Assembly (NCBI RefSeq): GCF_020520425.1
Contig: NC_079491.1
Coordinates: forward strand, 44,878,027 to 44,942,026
DNA from: Spinacia oleracea
Lineage: Eukaryota > Streptophyta > Magnoliopsida > Caryophyllales > Amaranthaceae
Reading direction: 5' to 3'
DNA: 64,000 nucleotides
Shown: piece after piece, positions 23,091 through 33,650 of the stretch
Numbering within the stretch: position 1 is the first letter of the stretch
Layout of the letters: each line of letters begins with the position of its first letter
The notes under the pieces: generated by a model
Database searches by the model: none
What the model was told of the DNA's origin: nothing
The model's input: only the letters and a program-made list of their open reading frames with translations
Program-made: the position numbers and the translations under genes

Positions 23091-24533
23091 TGTGAGGGGG
23101 TCGAAAAAGCACGAGGCTAATGCGTGACCTTGTCCCTCGTGGGTGTGACGTTTCTTTTTGTCAAATCAAGTGTAATTGGATTTCCTATGAGTTTACACCC
23201 AATTGACTAGTAATATAGGACTCGCCATTCAGTTTTTAACGACAATGAGAAAAACTGACAAAACCCGGTTATCGTGACATAAAGGGAGTGCAATTATGTT
23301 TGACCACGACGGCCGTAGGTTCCCTTGTGATCCCTGGTGTGGGGATCTCTCAACATACACCCGCAAGGTAGAGATTGAGGGTTCGGGGGACTGTAACTAC
23401 CGAGAGGAGTACTCGCTCTTCAATAACTCCAGGGGCAGGATATCCTTACTAGCTCAGCATAAATAATTGAAGGGACATGCGTTAACTATTAAACTAATCT
23501 GAGTTGATTTTAACAATATGCAACATATAGTACTAGATCGAACGCGATTATCTGATTTAGATTGTTTTAAGGGACCTAGCATGATAATCCAATTTCCCAA
23601 CATATTATCTTTATTAGGCGTGATAGAACAATCAGATTTAATTAGTTTAACAGTTCATAAAAGGGCGAGGAAAGCAATTAAACCATGGAAGAGGGACACA
23701 TTACGACGCACCCTTGAGAGGTGCGTCACGGTTCTCAGAAAACTAACCACTTTGACTTTGCTATTTCTCCTTTTATTTAACGAATCTCAAATTATAGGAC
23801 AGGATACGTTATGTTCGATTTTTGGATCGATTGCGACAGAACGCGTGATCAGTTTTGCAGCGTGAGGCTTAGGCTTAGGGGTTTAGAGTCAATACTCAGA
23901 ATAATAATTGTGTGTTGTGTCCTTTTCACGTCGAACTTAGGGCCCTATTTATAGAAAAGAGTTCGTGGAAAGATAGAATTGTAGGACTCTAATCCACGAG
24001 GAATTAGGAAAGAACACGTCCCAGGTAATTTCAGCGCCCAGAGCCAGGCGTTGAAAATAGGGTCTGGGCCGTTTCTTTGTTAGATTAGGATTCTTAGAAT
24101 CCGGAGTGTATGAGACTTTAATCGAGTCTTTTAGTGCGTATTAATTTTATGATGGAATGCATCTGGACCCGTTACGAACTCTAGGCTCGTTAGGATTTTA
24201 ATTAATACGTAACTCTTATTTTCGAATCGTATTAGGAATAGGATTCTCTCGCAATTTCTATCTCATTTAGGATTTATGTTGGAGTGCAACACCTAATTCT
24301 GACAGGTTTCTATCTTTTATGACTTGCCACTTTTAACAACTACCCATTACGGCAGTTACTATTTTTAGCAGGTTTCCATAAATAGCAGGTTTCTATAAAT
24401 AGCAGGTTTCTGGTGAAATGAAAAGGGGAATTGAGATTCGTTATTTTATAGGAGATGCGTTGCCAAGTGGAGATTTATGTTCTCATCATCGAACCTTCCC
24501 TTTCGGGAATGGGGACAAAAGTAGGTGTCTACA
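23091..24533 (-). repeat. Element B 5' LTR
   Basis: 1,443 bp, the partner of 1793-3264. It contains one shortened GGCGCCCAG motif copy at 24030-24058 where the other LTR has a longer one. Confidence 0.93.
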
Positions 24534-25112
24534 ATATCGCAGGTCACTGAGGTTACAGAGTCGGGCCCGTACCTCGTCTTCCTTAGTGAAGCTTCTAGTT
24601 AGACAACTCGGTCCATTGACTATTTCAATTAAAACAATATTATTGTTATAAAATTTCTAGTCCAGTCTAGCCTAGTCTAGTCAAGTGTGGTCTTCAAATT
24701 AACATGTTTTGTTTGCCCTTATGTTTTATTAGTATCATGTTAGGATTGTTCGTTTAATAGAATCACGTTAGGTTTATTATTGATTTAATATGTAGTACTC
24801 AGCTTTACTGATTAAGTGCTTTGTTTGTGTGTGTTGATCATGGCTATGCCTTATTGATCCTGTGATGACCCATTTTGGTGAGCAGTCTCTAAAGATCAAT
24901 AAGCGTTGCCCATCTACAGGTTTGAAGATGATGCATCATTGGGATCGGAATTAGAGAACTTGTATTTATTTTTGTTTTGCTAAGTGACTTGGGTTTATTA
25001 AATTGACTTTATACTTGTCGTACTATTTACATGTCCTTATTTTCGTTGATTGGTTTTTGGGATTAAATCTGTAATCGATTATTTATAAACCTGAAGTTAG
25101 TTTTATGTTTTC
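24534..25112 (+). repeat. Element A: middle part of the long LTR
   Basis: It resumes the sequence interrupted at 1792; the first five bases are the ATATC duplication of B. No gene. It is interrupted again at 25113 by element D; the last five bases TTTTC are D's target duplication. Confidence 0.5.
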
Positions 25113-25659
25113 TGATGTGGCCTAAACTAAGAAGCGCCACCTGGCTGTACTTTGATGGCCCAGAAAGAAGGCCCAAAGGCCCATCAACAGGCATACTACG
25201 AATCATCACATAGCTCGCACACGCATTCAGGCCCAAGACCCATCAAGTAGGGCATGAGACCTATTTTCTTAGGAAGACCCTGATCCGTTAAAACCTTGAA
25301 AAGCCCAAACGCTCAAGAGGCCACCGGGTCCAAATCAGGTTCCACCAAATCGGACACGTGTCCTGATCTTACAAAGCATCCCATCATGCAGGGACCAATT
25401 CCCAAGAAACCCTAGCACTATAAATAGTGCAGATCCCTAGGAAGAAGGGCAATCAATTCATTCTCACCTACCTTAAACTATTTTTGCTCTGCCTTCTCTC
25501 TAGAATTACTTCTCTCTAGCCTATACTTACTTAGCCATCGGAGGGAATATTCCTACGGGAATATTCTTGTTTTGCAGGTTGCCAGAAGTTCGTGCCAGGT
25601 CATACTTGATACCTCCGAGGAACGCGTGACACGTCATCACCGTAAAAGATCCCACAACA
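25113..25659 (+). repeat. Element D 5' LTR
   Basis: 547 bp, nearly identical to 31977-32526. A TATA box (CTATAAATAG, 25418-25427) is followed by a leader ending in the PBS, so the promoter lies in the LTR. Confidence 0.95.
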
Positions 25660-25661
25660 TT

Positions 25662-25679
25662 TGGCGCCGTCTGTGGGGA
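25662..25679 (+). other. Element D primer-binding site
   Basis: TGGCGCCGTCTGTGGGGA starts two bases after the LTR, in the usual PBS position. It begins TGG like nearly all tRNA-derived PBS sequences. Confidence 0.85.
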
Positions 25680-25690
25680 GGTATAGTATC

Positions 25691-26043
25691 ATGGCCGAAC
25701 CGCACTCTGACAGAGAGTATTCTGGTGAGGAAGAAGAGAGTCGGCCTCCCGAAAGGAGTCAACGTCATATAGAAGAGGCCAATCGAATCGCAAATGCAGG
25801 AAGCACACCACGTCGGGTGCACGAAGCTGAGGTGGTCGTAGAGGAGGAACCGATGGTGGAAGTGTCTCCACCGGGTGGCCACCTAAGCCCCAGCGTCCGA
25901 GATGCCGTGCTGGATGAGAATTTGGATTTGCCAGTCTCGGTGGGGTCGTTGCGCGAGATCTTAGCAGGATTCCAGTAGCAAATGAATCAAACCTTTCGAC
26001 AGCAGATGAGCACCACATTGCAGAATGAATTCGGAAAAACATG
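25691..26043 (+). pseudogene. Element D gag N-terminal part
   Basis: The frame opens with MAEPHSDREYSGEEEESR, a charged, disordered-looking leader, and meets TAG at 25976-25978. It continues in frame (NQTFRQQM) until TGA near 26038-26040. The sequence then goes on in another frame at 26041, so the original gag probably spanned both and has since suffered a nonsense change and a frameshift. Confidence 0.7.
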
Positions 26044-28242
26044 ATAATCTACGGCACTGAGAGGACGGCTCCACAGAGGCCCCTCGGTCTGGGCGTCAAT
26101 CGGATAAACAGAATGCCACTTAGATCCAATGTATGGAGAGCTGGAGAAAGCTCCCGTCCACATGCTAGCCGTGGAATCAGCCATGTGCCTGAGCGCTCGG
26201 AGATTGACCGCGGCCTCCAAACTTCTCTGCCTCGAAGGGACCACGTCATACGACCACCATCTACAGGAAACCCACCGGCCATCTTACGGCCCGCCTCGAG
26301 GTGTCAAGAGTACCATGAAGCTGAATCTGAGCTATCAGACACTGGGTCCACCCCTGTGATGGAAGATCCGCCATTTTACCCCTCGACTAGAGGACAGACC
26401 CAGATGACACCCAACAGGGTAAGTCTGCGTCCCCGCCTGCTCTCCAGCCGCCGTGAACCAACTTACCACATTCAGCAAGGGTTTAATAATCTGACGCTAA
26501 GGCACATGAGTACTCCTTTCTCCGAGGATATCATGAACGCCCCGAAAGAGCCCAAGGTAAAAACTCCTACCATTGAAGCCTATGACGGCACCACCGATCC
26601 AGATATGCACCTAGTTGCATACCTTCATCATATGTATGTTCAAGGAACCAATGAAGCCACTTGGTGCAAATATTTCCCGGCCACTCTCAAAGGGGTAGCG
26701 TCTAAATGGTTTGAGCGACTGCCCCTAGGGTCAATTGCCTCTTTCAATGAGCTGCAAACCCTATTCTCCACCAGGTTCATGGCACACAAGGAAGAAAGGA
26801 AAACAAGTATGCACTTGGGCCGAATTCAACAGGGGAAAGATGAATCACTAAGAAGCTATGTGAAACGTTTCAACCCAGAGGCCGGACAGATCCCAGAATT
26901 ACCCGACGACGTCTCCTTTGATAACTTTATTAGGGGATTGAAGAAAGGATCCTTCAAGTTTGACTTAGTCAAGAAAAGTGTGCGGACTATGGCCGAAGTT
27001 TTGGACGAGGCCGAAGCATTTATCCATGCAACAGAAATATGCAGTGCGTCGAAGGACGGAAGGACAGGAGAAGCAACAGATTCCTCAGGGAAGAAAGACA
27101 AAATAGACCGAAAAGCCCCACGAGTAAATGGTTCTTGGGCTCTCTCAAAAGAGCATGGTACCAACTCTCCTGGACACAAGAGGGAGCGTCCACAAGAAAG
27201 GGAATATTTCGAGTATAACACGGATCTCCTCACGATACTGAAAGACATCAGAACCAGGTTTGACCTTGAACGACCCTTTCCCATGAAGTCTCCTGCTGAG
27301 AGTCGATACCCTAAGTTGTATTGCCAGTTCCATGAAGACATAGGGCATGAAACCAAGAACTGTAGGAGCTTAAAGAGAGCTTTAGACGGCCTAGCCTCCA
27401 AAGTACACCTCAAGAACTACTTACAGAGAAATGCTCACGGCTCTGGAAAAAACCAGTACAAAAAGAACAAGTCACTTGTCTCACCTACAGAGGGAAACCA
27501 CAACGAAGGGGGGTTTGTAGCCGTCATATCTGGGGGACCAGCCGCCAGGGGACCCACCATGAGGGGACAGAAAGACTATGCTCGCCGCCTAGGGCAGGTA
27601 ATGCTGTCAGGGAAGTCACCTCTGGACCCATTCCCACGGATCGAGATATGTGAGTCGGATGGTGGACGAGTAGCCACTCCGCATGATGATCCTCTTGTGG
27701 TCGAGTTCAAAATCTCCAATATGAGAGTGAAGCGCATCCTGATAGACACTGGGAGCTCGTCTGACATAATGAGTGTGGAATGCCTCAACCGCCTAGAACA
27801 TGACCCCAAAACCATAGAAAGCACACACTATCCCATCATTGGTTTTGGAGAAAGCATTATACACCCCGTAGGCGTCATCACTTTGCCGGTTCGAATTGGG
27901 GATAGGAAAGATGGACGGAAGATGGAAGTGAACTTCTTAATTGTCAAGGACTTGATAGCATACAATGTCATCTTGGGACGACCCACCCTGAACAAAATTA
28001 AAGTAGTAGTCGTCACCCATCTTATGCTTTTGAAGTTTGTATGCGATGATGGGGCGATAGGAACCATACATGGAGACCAACAACAAGTAAGAGACTGTTA
28101 TCTCACAACCCTCAACCCGTCAGCATGGAAGAAAGATTCGGCCGAAGCTAGAAGCAAAAGAAAGCATGAGGAAGAACTGCCTGCCACCAATGAGAGTAAA
28201 CCAGCCAAAACAGAACCAGTCAAGATAGAAAAAAGTGGCTAA
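26041..28242 (+). CDS. gag: Gag-protease polyprotein of element D
   Basis: 733 residues. Residues about 150-320 form a retrotransposon gag domain (IEAYDGTTDPDMHLVAYLHH, KWFERLPLGSI, GRIQQGKDESLRSYVKRF). A CHHC-type knuckle, YCQFHEDIGHETKNC, lies at about 426-440. An aspartic protease follows with LIDTGSSSDIM at about 568-578 and NVILGRPTLNKI downstream. The protein ends in a Lys/Glu-rich tail instead of running into RT. It would form particles and cut its own precursor. The start shown is the first ATG of the open frame; the true start is probably 25691, before a frameshift. Nothing resembling pol follows within the element. Confidence 0.9.
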   Translation: MIIYGTERTAPQRPLGLGVNRINRMPLRSNVWRAGESSRPHASRGISHVPERSEIDRGLQTSLPRRDHVIRPPSTGNPPAILRPASRCQEYHEAESELSDTGSTPVMEDPPFYPSTRGQTQMTPNRVSLRPRLLSSRREPTYHIQQGFNNLTLRHMSTPFSEDIMNAPKEPKVKTPTIEAYDGTTDPDMHLVAYLHHMYVQGTNEATWCKYFPATLKGVASKWFERLPLGSIASFNELQTLFSTRFMAHKEERKTSMHLGRIQQGKDESLRSYVKRFNPEAGQIPELPDDVSFDNFIRGLKKGSFKFDLVKKSVRTMAEVLDEAEAFIHATEICSASKDGRTGEATDSSGKKDKIDRKAPRVNGSWALSKEHGTNSPGHKRERPQEREYFEYNTDLLTILKDIRTRFDLERPFPMKSPAESRYPKLYCQFHEDIGHETKNCRSLKRALDGLASKVHLKNYLQRNAHGSGKNQYKKNKSLVSPTEGNHNEGGFVAVISGGPAARGPTMRGQKDYARRLGQVMLSGKSPLDPFPRIEICESDGGRVATPHDDPLVVEFKISNMRVKRILIDTGSSSDIMSVECLNRLEHDPKTIESTHYPIIGFGESIIHPVGVITLPVRIGDRKDGRKMEVNFLIVKDLIAYNVILGRPTLNKIKVVVVTHLMLLKFVCDDGAIGTIHGDQQQVRDCYLTTLNPSAWKKDSAEARSKRKHEEELPATNESKPAKTEPVKIEKSG

Positions 28243-28878
28243 AAATAGAATGTCGTTAGGATAACTTATGTAACTTGAGCCTACAAAACGACCTAATTAT
28301 CGTATTAGAGCCCACAAAACGACCTGTAAATGCCCGCCTACGAAGCGGTGAATTTAGTTTTGCTACTTAGAAAAATAATGAATGTTTTCTTATCAGACGA
28401 ATACATGGCTCAACAAAGCCCCTTAAAGACGCTAAGGGGAGGAGAACTCCACAATAAACGAGCCCTAATCGGTGGCGTCACTATTGACCAAATAAATGAC
28501 GGCCCTAAAAGTGCCATGTACTAACAAAGACGAAAAAACGCAAAAGACTCAACACGAGCATACACACAAAATGACGCCTCCTCCTTGGAAGGCGTCTCAA
28601 AAAGACTAATCGGTTGACGGCCTGAGAAGTGGCCTAGATTAGCGCTCAAATTAGGCTGATCAGCTAAAACACTGGGGTAACCGTCCATCAATGGACCAAA
28701 AAAGCGTTCCTAAGAAATCAGTGAATAAACTGAAAATGGAATAAAAAACAAGTGCACAGAAGGCACAAAATATTCATACATGCGCACAAGGCGCAAACAA
28801 ACCCAATAAATGCCAAAAGGCACCAAAGTTATTACAAGCGCCCACGGCGCCATCTAAACCAATTAAAACAAAGACCAT
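28243..28878. other. Gap between convergent genes of element D
   Basis: 636 bp with no gene. It contains a near-direct repeat of CCCACAAAACGACC (about 28270-28325) and a purine-rich tract near 28428-28448. The sense gag-protease and the antisense gene end facing each other across this gap. Confidence 0.6.
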
Positions 28879-31525
28879 TTATGGATGAGGGGCCGTGGAG
28901 CTCCCCTCCTGAACATCTTGGTCTTCGGGGGAATTCACTTCTTCCTCCTCCACGTCCTCTTCTTCCCCCTTGCTAAAAAACTCAGGGGGATCCAGACCCA
29001 GACGTCTAGCTGTTGAGACGGCCATCTGGTAAGAGATACGACGCTTAAACCAAGAGAAGTCTTTCCCATCTATAGACTGATCCCACGCCCGCCGAGCATT
29101 CTCCAAAAGGGATTCTTCGCCAAGCTTGAAAGAGTTAGCCGCCTCCCCGCGCACGGCCTCAATCTCAGCCTGGGTAGCCTTGAGCTTCTTCTCCAAGGCG
29201 TCCACTTTGGAGGAAAAAGTGGTTACTCGCTCCGAGACCGAGGAATACTCCTTTCTCAGCACGGCTAACCTCTCCTCATGCTCCAGCAACTTCTCCTCAT
29301 AGTTCTGGGCGTCCTCCTCAGCCTTCCTCAGCTCGTCCGTCTCGGACTTAATCTTCTTGTCTGCGTCCACATTGATCAACCTGGCTTTCTTCTCAGCATA
29401 CGTCACATGATTCTCAATCTGGTCCTTATGCTTGAGAATCTCTTTATGCATATCAAAGCAGTAGTGCCTACTCTCGGCACAACGGATAAAGAGCTGCCGT
29501 AACCAAAATAGATTTAGTAAAAAAATAAAATAAAATAATAAATAGATAAAGTTTCTTACATCAAGTACGAGGGACTGAATGGACCCAAAGTACCCCAGGT
29601 CAATCCCTGGAAGCGAGCTCACATATTCCTCGGGAATGGCAGCATAAACGTCCGAAAGGATTTTATCCTTTTCCTCTGAGCTGAAACCGCCAGATGGGGG
29701 GATACTCGCCACTTCAGCACACCGCATCCGTTTGAACATATCAACTGAATCAATATCAAAATATCAAAAACCATACCACATTACCAAGTTGTCATGACAA
29801 CCTAAGGTTACAAAGACACTAACCAATCAATGGAGCTGGAGGACGCATGGGAGCATCGCCAGCAGAAGGCTTCTCGGCTTCCTTTCCCTTACCCTCCCTG
29901 GACGAAGAAGTAACACCAGCAGCATCAGCCTGGTCGGAAACCACCTCGTCAACGGCCGCTTTGGCCGCAGAATCTCCTTCGGTGCCCACCTGAGGAGAGG
30001 CATCTCTATGCTCAGGAGGAAGGGTGGACGCCTGAGAAGGGGGAACTTCTTCCCCAACCAGAGGAGCAGACGGTTTCACTAGCGACGGCTTCGCGGCAGC
30101 ATCAGTAGTGCCCAACTTCTTGAAAAAAGGCCGTTTAGGCTTAGGAGCCCCCGTCGAAGACGCGGGATGCTACTTCGAAGCTGACGAAGCGGGCTCCTGA
30201 AAAATGTAACAAGTAAGCAACCAAGCCCAAACCTTAGAAGAATGCAGAAGCATATCAAAAGTAAACAAGAGCATACCTTAGCAACATCACCAGGGGCACC
30301 CGCGTTGGATTTTTTGTAGGAGTCCTTCTTCTTGGCCTCCACGGCCTTGAGAATATCATCAGTGTAAACCTGGGATAACCAAGTAGGCACATCCACAAAA
30401 CCCTTGTCTTCGGGGGATAAACAATCCATGGACGAATCTACACAAAACCGAGAGTTAGAAAAAGAAAAGAAAAACAAGGCTTTGGTAAAAAGTCTATGAC
30501 AAACTACCTCTACTCATATAGGGACAGAGACCGACGACCGCGAGGAAAACCATGTTGGTAAATTGACCCACATGGGGAAGCCAAGCATCAGGAACCCATG
30601 CATGACTCTTCGAAGACAACCGATACATTTCGGCCTGAAATAAGGGCTTTATGAGCCTCCAATCCCTTGAAAAAAGGCGAGGGTAGGCGTCACCCCTAGA
30701 CAAATAGCGGGGACGGTGGTTCCACCGAGAAAGACGCCCTGAAAGGGAGAGGTCCTCCATTCGGATAACGGACCACTTCTTCCTCCACCAAACCCAGCTA
30801 GAAGTCTTACCCACTACTGTCTTATATCCCCGACGGCTATAGAGGGTAAACCACACCTGGGAGGAACGAGAGGAAGGGGCAATATCTACAAGCCTGACGA
30901 AAGCAGGAAAAGAAGGAGTGACGCCGCTCAAAGCATACTTGGCAATGAACCCAAAGACGTTTGCCCAAGAGTTAGGAGTCAGCTGAGCTAGGCCAATGTC
31001 ATAACCCTCCAGGACGTCCATTACAAAAGGATCCAGGGGAAACCTAAGACCCAACCTAAAAGCAGCCGTGTAGACAGCAACCTCACCGAGAGAGAGCTGG
31101 TCTACAGAATTGCGGGGACGAGGACACCTAAAACTAAAGCCTCCAGGCAGGAGTAAGAAGTGCTCGAAGTCACGTCCCTGCTCCCTCAGATACCTCAGCC
31201 ATTTCATGCTGGGAAAGATGTCAGAAGGAAGCAAATCGACATCTTCTTTCCCCCGAACCATAGGATGAAGGTTCTTGGCAAACTCCTCGTCTGAAGAACT
31301 AGAGGAGTCATCCTCAAATTCCTCGCGTGGAACGCGAGGACGGCAAGCCACGCTTTTTCTTCTCCTTGAAGAACGTGCCGCCCTTACAGCCCCGTCTTCC
31401 GAATGATGGGAGGAGCTGACTCCACCCCTATTTCCCTGGGACGGGCTCGAAAAAGGAACCATGTTGTCCCTCTCTCGCGGCGCTGCCCATGCACCCACAT
31501 TGGCTGTTTGTCTAATTCGAGCCAT
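28879..31525 (-). CDS. Antisense five-exon gene of element D ('putative gypsy type transposon' family-like)
   Basis: Proposed exons on the minus strand are 31525-30508, 30437-30277, 30196-29824, 29744-29560 and 29493-28879. All introns are GT-AG with phases that agree, and the sum is 2,352 bp, exactly 784 codons. Exon 1 holds a globular domain (LLPGGFSF, GEVAVYTAAFRLGLRFPLDP, LAQLTPNSWANVFGF) that resembles the plant family annotated as putative gypsy type transposon (PF04195, from memory). Exon 3 is low complexity. Exons 4-5 code for a long coiled coil rich in Glu and Lys, then an acidic tail. One in-frame TAG (30170-30172) early in exon 3 breaks this copy; CAG-to-TAG is the simplest cause. 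The last intron is 66 bp and itself open. The biochemical role of such extra antisense ORFs is unknown. Confidence 0.8.
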
Positions 31526-31963
31526 GCCGTCCTGCATAAGGAACAGGACGTTTGACTTTAGCAAAAAGAAGGAAAAAAGAGCGTCGCAACTAACAGGACG
31601 CCTCCCCAAGAGGCTAAAACATCAAAAACAAAGGAAATTTCATAAACATGCAGTTGATGAAAATACTTACCAAAGAGTGATCAAACTGATGAAAAGATCA
31701 AACAAAATCGTCCAAGCTCCAAGAACACTGAACGAAGAATTCAAGAACACTGAATGAAGAAATCCAAGAACACCTAGTGCAATCACAACAAATCTTTGAC
31801 AAAGAATTCACTTTCTCTCTCTACAAAAATCACTTTGAAATAAACAAAAGGAAAATGAGAGATTTCTGAAGGTTTTAAAGGAGAAACTAAGCTCTAAAAA
31901 GCAACCACACGTGGCACTCCACCATGTCAAGCAGCCTACCCCACATGGGCGAGGGGCACTCTC
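31526..31963 (-). promoter_or_regulatory. Upstream region of the antisense gene
   Basis: A likely acceptor CTTATGCAG lies six bases before the ATG on the minus strand, suggesting an intron in the 5' leader. No reading frame of its own. The promoter would lie here or in the adjacent LTR; no clear TATA box was pinned down. Confidence 0.4.
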
Positions 31964-31976
31964 CTTGAGGGGCAAA
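31964..31976 (+). other. Element D polypurine tract
   Basis: TTGAGGGGCAAA lies immediately before the 3' LTR start at 31977. Confidence 0.75.
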
Positions 31977-32526
31977 TGATGTGGCCTAAACTAAGAAGCG
32001 CCACCTGGCTGTACTTTGATGGCCCAGAAAGAAGGCCCAAAGGCCCATCAACAGGCATACTACGAATCATCACATAGCTCGCACACGCATTCAGGCCCAA
32101 GACCCATCAAGTAGGGCATGAGACCTATTTTCTTAGGAAGACCCTGATCCGTTAAAACCCTGAAAAGCCCAAACGCTCAAGAGGCCACCGGGTCCAAATC
32201 AGGTTTCCACCAAATCGAACACATGTCCTGATCTTACAAAGCATCCCATCACGCAGGGACCAATTCCCAAAAAACCCTAGCACTATAAATAGTGCAGATC
32301 CCTAGGAAGAAGGGCAATCAATTCATTCTCACCTACCTTAAACTATTTTTGCTCTGCCTTCTCTCTAGAATTACTACTCTCTCTAGCCTATACTTACTTA
32401 GGCGTCGGAGGGAATATTCCTACGGGAATATTCTTGTTTTGCAGGTTGCTAGAAGTTCGTTCCAGGTCATACTTGATACCTCCGAGGAACGCGTGACACG
32501 TCATCACCGTAAAAGATCCCACAACA
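31977..32526 (+). repeat. Element D 3' LTR
   Basis: 550 bp with a TATA box at about 32283-32292. The open frame that crosses its end is chance. Confidence 0.95.
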
Positions 32527-32652
32527 TTTTCCGCTGCAAAATTCTGAATAAGCCGTTACGTTTTCACACAGGCGATAATACTTGGACAATTTTCTATAGC
32601 TATATTTATAAAAAGGGTTATTTTAGAAAAGGAGAATTATCGGGGTGTTACA
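32527..32652 (+). repeat. Element A: right end of the long LTR
   Basis: It starts with the TTTTC duplication of D and continues the LTR to ATCGGGGTGTTACA at 32652. The sequence after it, GAGAGAGG, is not a Tekay-type PBS (TGGTATCAGAGC), so this is the 3' LTR or a solo LTR in plus orientation. Confidence 0.55.
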
Positions 32653-32931
32653 GAGAGAGGTTTTTGAATGGAGATGGTAGTGAGGGCGAGAATGAATGCA
32701 GCTGAGAAATTAAAACGAAACATAGGAAACCACTTTTTATGGGTTAAGGTTTCCCGTTGTGGTTTGGCCAAAAAGCCCAGTAATTTGTTTTATTAAACAA
32801 TATATCCGCACAATTGTATTTACAGTTTTTTGATTAAAAAAAATCAAAAAAGGGAAAACGATAGCTATAGCGAACATAGCCTAATATTGTCGCTTAAGAG
32901 TTTTTTTTATACTCTGTACTTTTTATAGGTA
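32653..32931. other. Unassigned spacer
   Basis: About 280 bp, AT-rich, with no gene or repeat recognised. It may be the inner part of the Helitron whose 3' end follows. Confidence 0.5.
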
Positions 32932-32959
32932 CCCGTGCAATAGCACGGGCACGTACTAG
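32932..32959 (+). mobile_element. Probable Helitron 3' terminus
   Basis: A 7-bp stem CCCGTGC / GCACGGG with an AATA loop is followed six bases later by CTAG and then T. This is the usual Helitron 3' end: a short hairpin near a CTRR terminus, inserted before T. No 5' end (TC...) was found, and it may lie left of the window if element A jumped into the Helitron. Confidence 0.45.
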
Positions 32960-33269
32960 TTACTCCCTCCGCCTCTTTTTGTTTTTTACGTTTGGTATTT
33001 TTCACGCGTTTTAACGATTAATTAATTTGCATCGAGATTCCTCAATTTTTTTATTTAAACAAGATAATTTACGTTTATTTATAATGTTTTCACTTTATCA
33101 AAATTCTGATATTGGAAAATGAGAAAAATTTAATGTCCCAATGGAAAAGTGTGAGAGATTAAATGACCCAATGGACTTAATTGGTTAAAATAATAACAAT
33201 AACTTTTCGGTAAGACGGCCTTACGGGCGCCTGTAGGAAAGACCAGATGAGATAAACACGCGCGCGTGG

Positions 33270-33650
33270 CCTCATGCGCGGTTTAAATAGAGTTTTTTCT
33301 CTCTCCTCTCATTTTCTGCAAAAGCGTCTCTAAACTCTCTGGCTTTCGGTCTCTCTCCTCCAAAGCTCTCTGCCTCTCTCTCTCCTCCAAAAATCGGACA
33401 CGCCGTCGACTCGTCGGTCACCTCTTTGCCGCCGCCTTCTCCTTTCTTCTCGCCGCCGTTGCAAGATGTGTGAATCTCCTGTAGATCGAAGAGATGATGC
33501 GCCATGAAACACGGTGAGCTCCGACCACATTTTTGTAGGCGACAGGGAGGAGATTTTTCTCCTCCACCATGATCTCCTCCCTTTTCCTGAGTTGAGGCGT
33601 CATCTGCTTGTTGGACTTTTCCGCCCCCAGATCTCGCGAGATCCACTTGT
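33270..33650 (+). other. 5' leader-like segment at the left of element F
   Basis: A TTTAAATA box near 33283 is followed by a CT-rich stretch and GCC-rich sequence, like the leader of a plant gene, pointing inward. No long frame follows on this strand. Minus-strand frames here are complementary to the leader and probably not genes. Confidence 0.4.

Larger units (their letters stand above)
1793..24533 (-). mobile_element. Element B: large non-autonomous LTR retrotransposon (Ogre/Tat-like LARD)
   Basis: Two direct repeats of 1,472 bp (1793-3264) and 1,443 bp (23091-24533), each TG...CA on the plus strand, are flanked by a perfect 5-bp duplication ATATC (1788-1792 and 24534-24538). The PBS (23072-23089) and the polypurine tract (just right of 3264) show that the element is read on the minus strand. 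Without the nested Athila the element is about 10.3 kb. I see no gag, protease, RT, RNase H or integrase motif in its interior, so it must depend on proteins from another element. The PBS type suggests a relationship to Ogre/Tat elements; that is inference. Confidence 0.9.
25113..32526 (+). mobile_element. Element D: gag-protease LTR retrotransposon with antisense gene
   Basis: LTRs at 25113-25659 and 31977-32526 start TGATGTGGCC and end in ACAACA, with a perfect duplication TTTTC (25108-25112 and 32527-32531). The PBS follows directly at 25662. Inside are a sense gag-protease and a five-exon gene on the minus strand. RT, RNase H and integrase are absent, so it needs another element's enzymes. 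Total 7.4 kb. The gag style and extra antisense gene suggest the Tat side of Ty3/gypsy, which is inference. Confidence 0.95.
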
